Shown piece by piece: positions 57,976-64,000 of a stretch of 64,000 bases of DNA. A program made the position numbers and the translations under genes. The notes beneath the pieces were generated by a model that was not told the origin of the DNA, ran no database searches, and saw only the letters and a list, made by a program, of their open reading frames with translations. Numbering within the stretch: position 1 is the first letter of the stretch; every line of letters starts with the position of its first letter. The stretch comes from Natronospira bacteriovora (GTDB lineage: Bacteria > Pseudomonadota > Gammaproteobacteria > Natronospirales > Natronospiraceae): assembly GCF_030848495.1 (NCBI RefSeq), contig NZ_JAVDDT010000004.1, forward strand, positions 124,001 to 188,000, read 5' to 3'.

Positions 57976-58851
57976 GTGGCTCTGGAGCAGGAGAAGCAAG
58001 TCGAGCAGCTCGCGCTGCGCAAGCGCGAGCTCTTCCGGCCGTTCTGGATCGGTTACCCCAAGGCAAAGGAGATCCTGGGCATTCTTGAAGATCTGCTCCA
58101 CCATCCGCAATCGCACCGCATGCCGAACGCAGCGGTGATCGGCGAGACGAACAACGGCAAGACCATGTTGCTTAACCGGTTCTATGACCGGAACACGCCT
58201 GAGCCCGATCCCACGGCGGAGCAAACTCAGATTCCGATCCTCAAGCTCCAGACGCCGCCCGCACCCGATGAAAGTCGGCTGTACAACTCCATGCTGGAGA
58301 AACTCTACGCGCCAGGCGCTCAGCGTGAGCCGGCGGATTCGAAGCTCTACCGGCTGAAATCACTCCTGTTTAGCCTGGAAACTCGGATGATCATCCTCGA
58401 CGAGTTCCAGCACGCGGTCGCCGGGACTGGCAATCGCCAGCGCCGGTTCTTGAATGCCGTCAAATACCTCGGAAACGAGCTTGAGGTTCCCATCGTGGTA
58501 GCTGGTACGCCGGAGACGCGAAACGCGCTCCAGGCCGACCGGCAGATCGCCAACCGCTTTCAGCCGCTGGACTTGCCCCGCTGGGAGCCGGATGAGCGTT
58601 TTCTGCAGCTGCTCGCGACGATCGAGCCGAAGCTCGGGCTCCGCAAGCCCTCGAAGTTGATCCAACCAGCCCTAGCGGACCGGGTTCACCAGGAGACCGA
58701 CGGGATCATAGGAGAGGTCGTCACATTGCTGCAGCGCCTTGCCGCGCAGGCCATGGAATCCGGTGCCGAGCGGATCGTGCCGGACGATCTCTCGAAGGAT
58801 TCGCTGAAAAAGATCTATTGGCAGCGTCCCGGCCGGCGCGGGCGGCTGTAG
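57976..58851 (+). CDS. tnsC: TnsC/TniB AAA+ transposition regulator
   Basis: This 291-residue ATPase links target selection to the transposase. Walker A is GETNNGKT (about 56-63), Walker B is MIILDEFQHAV (about 138-148), sensor 1 VVAGTPET and an arginine-finger region (ANRFQPL) follow. It starts at GTG 57976 directly after the tnsB stop. Its size is nearer TniB than TnsC of classical Tn7 (about 555 residues). Confidence 0.92.
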   Translation: MALEQEKQVEQLALRKRELFRPFWIGYPKAKEILGILEDLLHHPQSHRMPNAAVIGETNNGKTMLLNRFYDRNTPEPDPTAEQTQIPILKLQTPPAPDESRLYNSMLEKLYAPGAQREPADSKLYRLKSLLFSLETRMIILDEFQHAVAGTGNRQRRFLNAVKYLGNELEVPIVVAGTPETRNALQADRQIANRFQPLDLPRWEPDERFLQLLATIEPKLGLRKPSKLIQPALADRVHQETDGIIGEVVTLLQRLAAQAMESGAERIVPDDLSKDSLKKIYWQRPGRRGRL

Positions 58852-58856
58852 GGGCC

Positions 58857-60008
58857 ATGGACATCGGGCAACGGCTGCTTTTCTTTCGGCCGCGCCCCCA
58901 ACCGAATGAGCTGCTCACCTCTTGGCTTGTACGCCTAGCTTGGGCGAACAGGCAGAAGCTCGAACCCTTCACGAGAGAGCATTTCGGCCGAGATGCGCTC
59001 AAGTGGATGATCGACCTGGACCGCACACCGCCAGTGCGGATGCTTGCGGGACTCAATCGGCTGACCGGGGTGCCTCGCCGGCGGATCTGGGATACGACCC
59101 TGCCGGCATACGAGGGTGTGTTGTTCGAGCGAGCTGCTCGCTCTGGCCAGTTGGCCTGGGTGTTACCCATCGGCAAAACAAGTCGGCTCGCCAAACGGCC
59201 TTTTACCAGCTACTGCCCGATTTGCCTCGCGACGGACGAGGTGCCGTATTTCCGCCGGGAGTGGCGTCTCGCATGGGCTGTGGCGTGCCCCATCCACGGT
59301 TGTCTGATGGTGGATCGTTGCGCTGCGTGCGGGGCGAATGCGGCTTTCCACCAGTGTGACTACGGTCATACCCTCACGCCGCCATTCGACCGATTGCGTG
59401 CTTGCTGGCGTTGTGGCCGACCTCTGGGAAACGGTTTCACCCGATCTTGGGCGCCAGCGGACATGTTGTGGCTCGTTCGTGCCCTTGATCAGGCGCTCAC
59501 GCCCGGTATATCTGCAGTTTCGAATGGAATTCCGTTTCCGATTGGCCATCCGCTTTGCCTATTTGTCGGGCTTCACATCCTTCTGGCTGCGATTTCGTCC
59601 AATGCACGCACCATGCTGCTGCTGGAAGGCATGAGATCGCAGGTCGGATGCCCAAATGTGACGATGCCCGATAAGCACGGTCGGCCATTCGAGGAATGGG
59701 GCATCCAGGACCGGGCAAACCTGATTCTCTTAGCGGGATGGTTGCTGCGTGACTGGCCTGCACGCTTCATCGCATCGTGCCAGGCTGCAGATGTTATGGG
59801 ATCGAGCTTCCGTCGTTATCATTGGAAATCGGAATTGCCGTTTTGGTTTGAAATCGCCCTGAAGGAAGGGGTAGACCGACCCTGGTATCGTGTTACAGCG
59901 GCTGAAGTCGACGCGGCGCGGGCATATCTTCTCCGCCGCTGGCTGAACCCATCTGACCTCGCCCTGCGCACTCTGGTCGGCCATACGGTATCGAAACCAC
60001 GGAAATAG
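58857..60008 (+). CDS. tniQ: TniQ/TnsD-family target selector
   Basis: This 383-residue protein starts MDIGQRLLFFRPRPQPNELL, followed by SWLVRLAWANRQ, the usual TniQ N-terminus. Zinc-binding cysteines and histidines (CPICLA...ACPIHGCLM...CAACG...CWRCG) span about 117-185. The C-terminal 180 residues should read the target. Because the insertion is in comM, this is the candidate comM-specific selector. ATG 58857 follows tnsC by 5 bp. Confidence 0.9.
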   Translation: MDIGQRLLFFRPRPQPNELLTSWLVRLAWANRQKLEPFTREHFGRDALKWMIDLDRTPPVRMLAGLNRLTGVPRRRIWDTTLPAYEGVLFERAARSGQLAWVLPIGKTSRLAKRPFTSYCPICLATDEVPYFRREWRLAWAVACPIHGCLMVDRCAACGANAAFHQCDYGHTLTPPFDRLRACWRCGRPLGNGFTRSWAPADMLWLVRALDQALTPGISAVSNGIPFPIGHPLCLFVGLHILLAAISSNARTMLLLEGMRSQVGCPNVTMPDKHGRPFEEWGIQDRANLILLAGWLLRDWPARFIASCQAADVMGSSFRRYHWKSELPFWFEIALKEGVDRPWYRVTAAEVDAARAYLLRRWLNPSDLALRTLVGHTVSKPRK

Positions 60009-60203
60009 AGCTCGTCTGCTAGTAGGACCTAGCCATCCTTTTCCTATCACCACGACACCTCAATTGCCCCCGCACCCGAGGCTCCTCTAGTTCCGTTGTC
60101 CAATTGCGCCCAGATCCTGTAAAGACCAGACAGGTTTTGGCCTTGCGGAAAACCAACCTCTCCGTCAGCCATTCCAGACTGCCGAGCCTCACTACTGGCC
60201 CGG

Positions 60204-60225
60204 TATAGCCGAAAAAGTGGCTATA
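60204..60225. promoter_or_regulatory. Operator-like dyad upstream of the MerR-like gene
   Basis: TATAGCC (60204-60210) and GGCTATA (60219-60225) form a perfect 7-bp dyad with 8 bp between. It sits 54 bp before the MerR-like start and near a weak TATCCT -10 (60243-60248). The remainder of the tniQ-to-regulator gap (60009-60279) shows no gene. Confidence 0.5.
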
Positions 60226-60279
60226 TACGACCAGTTTATGTGCTATCCTTAACACGAGCCCATAGTGAAGCCCTCGCAA

Positions 60280-60780
60280 ATGAGCGATCCAGCTTTGTTG
60301 CGCCCACAAGAAGCACAGGCGTTTAGCGGTGTTACACGCGCCCAACTCAGGTATTGGCGCCGGTTTCTGATGCCTTTGCAGAAGAAATCTGGGAATAACC
60401 CCTCGTTTACCTTGGGGGATGTCCTGGCTCTGCGCGTTGTTCGGCGCGCCATTTCAGAATGTGGGTGCGAAGTCCGGTATTTGGCCACCGCTGGCCAGGC
60501 CCTTTTTGCGAAACTAAACGGTCCCAATTGGCCGAGATTAGCGCATTTCCGGCTTTATATTTTCCCAGCAAGTGGGGATGTCTTGTTGGAAAGAGCTAAC
60601 GAATCGACCTGTCATGATTTTGATAAGCCTGCGATTGTTATCGACCTTCGAGAAGATGTGGTTCGTCTTATAGATATTAGGTTGGGTACACAGAGTGACG
60701 AACTGGACTCTTTGCCCGGTGGAATAGAAGAAAAACAAAAATTCGAGAAAGACGGAAAACAGCCCAAAGCTGGCTATTAA
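60280..60780 (+). CDS. MerR-like HTH regulator in transposon cargo
   Basis: This encodes 166 residues from ATG 60280 (MSDPALLRPQEAQ); a GTG 15 bp upstream is the alternative. Residues about 6-70 give a MerR-type winged helix (PQEAQAFSGVTRAQLRYWRR...NPSFTLGDVLALRVVRRAI). The rest is unlike metal-sensing MerR tails and includes FRLYIFPASGDVLLERAN and a charged end. Codons are more A/T-rich than in the core genome. It precedes the methyltransferase by 22 bp and likely controls or accompanies it. Confidence 0.7.
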   Translation: MSDPALLRPQEAQAFSGVTRAQLRYWRRFLMPLQKKSGNNPSFTLGDVLALRVVRRAISECGCEVRYLATAGQALFAKLNGPNWPRLAHFRLYIFPASGDVLLERANESTCHDFDKPAIVIDLREDVVRLIDIRLGTQSDELDSLPGGIEEKQKFEKDGKQPKAGY

Positions 60781-60802
60781 ATTCTCGAAGGATAATAAGA
60801 CT

Positions 60803-63800
60803 ATGTCTCTACTCGATATAAAGTCTGAACTTCAGAGCTATGGCGCGCCGGAGTCCGCCGTACGCCTTCTCAGTGAACCGTCATACGATTCGTTGCAGTA
60901 TCGAGATCTGTTCTCAGGACACTCTGGAACAGAAGATCTGCCGTTACGGCCTAGCGCCGTAATTGAGGCAGGCGGGAGCCCCCTGGTTTTTGTTGTTAGA
61001 GAGCCCCTCGCCGTCGGAATTGGAAATCATGGGAAGATCGCGTTGGAGCGGCTCAAGAGTGTCCTCGCTTTTCGCGGTGACAATGCGTACATGGCAGTGC
61101 TTAAACCAGGGCAGTTGGATCTATATTCCGTAGATCGACTTAGAACCCTTTCGTTACGCGAAAGCATACAGGCGGGAACGCCGAAAGCCGAAAGCTATAT
61201 TCTCGATCTGGCGCAAGGTGGTCTAGAGGACAAGGGCGACCATAAGCGACGATCAGCGGATCGCCACTCAATTCACGAGTTGATGTTCAATGTGCTGACG
61301 CACGCTACCAAGGAGCTCTTGAGCTCAGAGGGTTTGCGAGATAACAGGGACCAAGTGATATCCCTTGTAGGACGCGCATTGTTTACGCGATTCCTAATCG
61401 ATCGAGATATATTAAATGAAAAAACGTTTCCATGGCTGTTTCGACAGAATCAAGGGGATGCGACGAGGTGCTTCTCAAACGCGCGGAATGCCGCCAAAAC
61501 TTGTGCGTGGCTAGATAGGACATTCAACGGCAACCTGCTGCCACTTTGTGAAGGTAAATATAATAAGTTCTTTGGTGCATTTGAAAACGATGGCTCACAT
61601 CCTATATTCCATGAGCTAACAAAGATCGCTGCACGCGCCGAGGCTAGTGGTCAGCAGCTTTTGGATTGGGGCGATATCAATTTTGCGCATGTTCCTGTGG
61701 GCCTGCTTAGCCAAGTGTACGAAGATTACAGTCACCGGTTCTATGGAGACAAAGCTAAAGCGGATAGCGTTCATTACACGCCAAGCTCCGTTGCCAAATA
61801 TGTAATAGATGAAGCATTTGAAGCGTTGACGACGAGTTCTCCGGCGGATGCAAAAGTTCTTGACCCGGCAGCAGGTGCTGGCGTGTTTTTGACACTAGCC
61901 TTTCAGCGATTGATCGCCGAGAATTGGCGAGAAGCTGGCTGCCGACCGACAACTGCAGAGATAAGGCGCATACTTCATGAACAAATCTTCGGGTTTGACA
62001 AAAATGGATCTGCGTTACGACTTTCCGCTCTATCGCTGTATTTAACTGCAATAGAGTTGGATCCAGAACCAGGTCCGCCGGAAGATCTGATCTTCCCGAA
62101 TCTTTTAGGCGAAAATTTACTGACTATAGGCGGTGATGCAGATGACGGCTCTCCCGAAGGGTTGCTCGGAAGTTTGGCGATGCCGATCGATAAAATGCGG
62201 AGTCAATTCGACATCGTCGCGGCAAATCCCCCTTGGACGAGCTGGAAAGGAAAACCAGGAAAGGCTGCAAATCAAAGAGTCGACAAGATAATCAACGGAA
62301 TCATCGAGCGGAGAAGGAGCGTATCTTCGGAAGATGAAATCAAATCGCTATATTCCAATCCGGACTTGGTGCCAGACCTTCCATTTGTATGGCGCTCGAT
62401 GGAGTGGGCGAAACCCGGCGGCGTACTTTCATTTGTTCTGCACGGTCGATTCCTTTTTAAACAACAGCCAAAACCTGCGGCCGCAAGAGAGGCTATATTC
62501 AATGCAGTATCTGTGAAAGGAATACTTAACGGGTCGGAAATTGTTCACTCTGTCTGGGACGGGATGGGTACACCATTTTGCGTACTTCTCGCCACGAATG
62601 ATCGGCCGAAGCAAGATGAACAATTCTATTATGTCGACCCCGTTCCGAATTCTAGCCCGACAGGCCGAACCCATATTGTCGTGGACTATGAAAATGCAAG
62701 GCCTATTCACAGTAAAACGATAATAAATGAACCAACAATCGCCAAGGTGCTATTCACAGGTACGGATTTCGATGCCTCGGTTATCCATAAATTAGAGTCA
62801 AGGTTGGTTCTTCCGCAAAACTATGCAGGGGCGAACTGGAGCTCAGTTAATAACTCACCCATGGTATGGTCCAGGTTAGGTGATTATTGGACTGAACGCC
62901 TTGGATTGCGACTGAGCCAAGGATATCGCAAGGGGAGTGATAAAGGGCCAGTGCCTCCTGAGCTGCTCCGGTATGCACGGATGTTGGAGAAATCCGATAG
63001 CCCTAAGTACAGAATTAGGCATAGCGACCTTCGCAAGTTTAGCTATGAAGAGCTGGAACGAGCGCGAAAGCCAGCCGGCTATAAACTTCCTTTAGCGATC
63101 CTAGCGGAAGCACCTGGGGATATAGAGGGGGTAGTGAAAGCGCACTGGGCCGGCGGCTCTGGCATGATTGCCTTTAATGAGTCGTACTTTGGCTTTAGTG
63201 GTTATGGCCATGACGATGGAGACGCGTTGACGAAGTATATATTCGTCCTGTCCAATAGCTCGCTCTTCGCTTATTATAATCTAATGACTAGCTCGAGAAT
63301 TGGTGTAGAGCGAAAGGCATTACTCCTCAGGGAGTTCTCGCAGTTTCCGGTTCCTGAGTTGTCCAGTCTTGATCTAAGAGCGCGTGCGAGAATAATCGCG
63401 TTAGCTGACTCCATTTTGAAATATAACCGAATAGATCAACGATCGCTGGATTCATTCGTTTATGAGTTATATGGCATCGACGCATTTGAGGCTCAAGTGG
63501 TTAATGAAGCGCTCGAACTACGCTCGCCATATGCTCGCGCAAAGGAGCGAGCTCAGAAGCCTCCGACATCAAAAGAGCTTAATCAGTTTGCGAAGAACCT
63601 GGAGGAAGGTCTGAACGAATTCGGTGATGATATGGGGGAGAAGTTCAGCGTAAGATTGGTCGAATCTGGTAGTGAGACGTGGAAATTTATTGGTGTCAAG
63701 AGATCCAATGGCGGCCGCACGCGGGAAGAGCCCATTGCAATGCAGTTGCTGAAGGTTATTGCAGAAAACGAAGGCGCAACGCGGGCATTATTACACCAAG

Positions 63801-63928
63801 CAGGTGACCAGATCGTTGTGGCGATGCGGAATCAGTACCAATATTGGACGCCGACTCGGGCTACCATGAACATCCTGGATCTTCTATCGCATTTTTCTAC
63901 GGGTGGAAGGGAAGCCAGTAATGGGTGA
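60803..63928 (+). CDS. Large N6-adenine DNA methyltransferase (Eco57I-like) of a defence system
   Basis: This 1041-residue protein has an N-terminal region (1-about 300) of unclear fold, a SAM-dependent core with motif I VLDPAAGAGVFLTLAF (about 351) and catalytic motif IV AANPPWTSW (about 472), and a long C-terminal target-recognition and helical part. The NPPW form marks amino-methylation of adenine. No convincing PD-(D/E)xK nuclease motif is seen at the N-terminus, so I do not call it a type IIG enzyme. Similar size and place fit DISARM drmMI or BREX PglX-like enzymes, but the partners lie outside. A/T-rich codons point to recent transfer. The next start codon overlaps its stop. Confidence 0.85.
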   Translation: MSLLDIKSELQSYGAPESAVRLLSEPSYDSLQYRDLFSGHSGTEDLPLRPSAVIEAGGSPLVFVVREPLAVGIGNHGKIALERLKSVLAFRGDNAYMAVLKPGQLDLYSVDRLRTLSLRESIQAGTPKAESYILDLAQGGLEDKGDHKRRSADRHSIHELMFNVLTHATKELLSSEGLRDNRDQVISLVGRALFTRFLIDRDILNEKTFPWLFRQNQGDATRCFSNARNAAKTCAWLDRTFNGNLLPLCEGKYNKFFGAFENDGSHPIFHELTKIAARAEASGQQLLDWGDINFAHVPVGLLSQVYEDYSHRFYGDKAKADSVHYTPSSVAKYVIDEAFEALTTSSPADAKVLDPAAGAGVFLTLAFQRLIAENWREAGCRPTTAEIRRILHEQIFGFDKNGSALRLSALSLYLTAIELDPEPGPPEDLIFPNLLGENLLTIGGDADDGSPEGLLGSLAMPIDKMRSQFDIVAANPPWTSWKGKPGKAANQRVDKIINGIIERRRSVSSEDEIKSLYSNPDLVPDLPFVWRSMEWAKPGGVLSFVLHGRFLFKQQPKPAAAREAIFNAVSVKGILNGSEIVHSVWDGMGTPFCVLLATNDRPKQDEQFYYVDPVPNSSPTGRTHIVVDYENARPIHSKTIINEPTIAKVLFTGTDFDASVIHKLESRLVLPQNYAGANWSSVNNSPMVWSRLGDYWTERLGLRLSQGYRKGSDKGPVPPELLRYARMLEKSDSPKYRIRHSDLRKFSYEELERARKPAGYKLPLAILAEAPGDIEGVVKAHWAGGSGMIAFNESYFGFSGYGHDDGDALTKYIFVLSNSSLFAYYNLMTSSRIGVERKALLLREFSQFPVPELSSLDLRARARIIALADSILKYNRIDQRSLDSFVYELYGIDAFEAQVVNEALELRSPYARAKERAQKPPTSKELNQFAKNLEEGLNEFGDDMGEKFSVRLVESGSETWKFIGVKRSNGGRTREEPIAMQLLKVIAENEGATRALLHQAGDQIVVAMRNQYQYWTPTRATMNILDLLSHFSTGGREASNG

Positions 63929-64000
63929 GAGAGCGTCTATGGCCGCCCTGGGGCGGTCGCAGGGCAACGAGTTGCCACTTGAGGATATCGCGAATCCTTT
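63921..64000 (+). CDS. 5' end of a following cargo gene (cut by window)
   Basis: ATG 63921 overlaps the methyltransferase stop by 8 bp and the frame stays open to the edge (MGERASMAALGRSQGNELPL then EDIANP). A second ATG lies at 63939. Tight overlap indicates one operon. Too little is present to identify it; a helicase would be expected if the system is DISARM-like. Confidence 0.55.
   Translation, partial: MGERASMAALGRSQGNELPLEDIANP

Larger units (their letters stand above)
55167..64000 (+). mobile_element. Tn7-like transposon inserted in comM (left part)
   Basis: The element begins at the break in comM and contains tnsA-tnsB-tnsC-tniQ in one inward operon, then cargo. The left end starts TGTCAAAAACATCGC, agreeing with the 5'-TGT start of Tn7-like elements. 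The adjacent CCTTG (55162-55166) is the expected 5-bp target duplication but cannot be confirmed, since the right end is outside. comM is a known insertion site for the Tn6022/AbaR lineage of Tn7 relatives. No TnsE or second TniQ is seen within the window. Confidence 0.9.

Noticed and set aside
60803-61700. PD-(D/E)xK nuclease in the methyltransferase N-domain
   Set aside because: I could not find a convincing D...(D/E)xK arrangement by eye; left open for structure prediction.

Overview
The window is chromosomal DNA from a GC-rich gammaproteobacterium. The gene set (gltBD, pntAA/AB/B, glnA-ntrB-ntrC, polA beside engB, cytochrome c4, dsbA, comM) is typical of that class. A protein-only RNase P (HARP) beside an Rnl3-type RNA ligase and a BCCT osmolyte carrier recall halophilic Ectothiorhodospiraceae-like lineages; that placement is inference.

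Positions 1-55166 are core chromosome. In order they hold: glutamate synthase (gltB, cut by the window edge, and gltD); RNA ligase and HARP; an amidohydrolase lipoprotein; threonine synthase; an AbgT transporter; an RND efflux pair; an M3 oligopeptidase; a solo 5'-3' exonuclease and an HNH nuclease; the proton-translocating transhydrogenase operon; a TonB-C lipoprotein with a GGDEF/EAL protein; hemH; trmO; gmhB-plsC; glyQS; the nitrogen module glnA-ntrB-ntrC with sigma-54 and NtrC sites; lptM-polA with a probable Spot 42/ErsA/sX13-position small RNA; engB; cytochrome c4; dsbA; tRNA-Arg(CCG); a c5-type cytochrome; rep; a BCCT carrier; and comM.

comM is broken by a Tn7-like transposon whose left end is at about 55167. 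Inside it lie tnsA, tnsB, tnsC and tniQ, then cargo with much more A/T-rich codon use: a MerR-like regulator, a 1041-residue N6-adenine DNA methyltransferase, and the start of another overlapping gene cut at 64000. The cargo looks like the first part of a defence island, possibly DISARM-like or new; the rest is outside the window.

The intergenic regions are the second striking feature. Many are filled by inverted-repeat elements whose arms are themselves short tandem repeats: hexamers of the TCGTAG type, heptamers of the GATTCAC, AGTTACC and GGAGCAA types, and 9-11-mers of the ACACAGATG and CGCGAAATGA types. REP-like hairpins (core GTGGGAGCGG...CCGC) are often embedded in them. Two copies of a roughly 370-bp nested palindrome and a separate 240-bp three-tier palindrome are also present. 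Several apparent N-terminal extensions of genes (for example of the RNA ligase) are read-through of these repeats, so I moved those starts inward.
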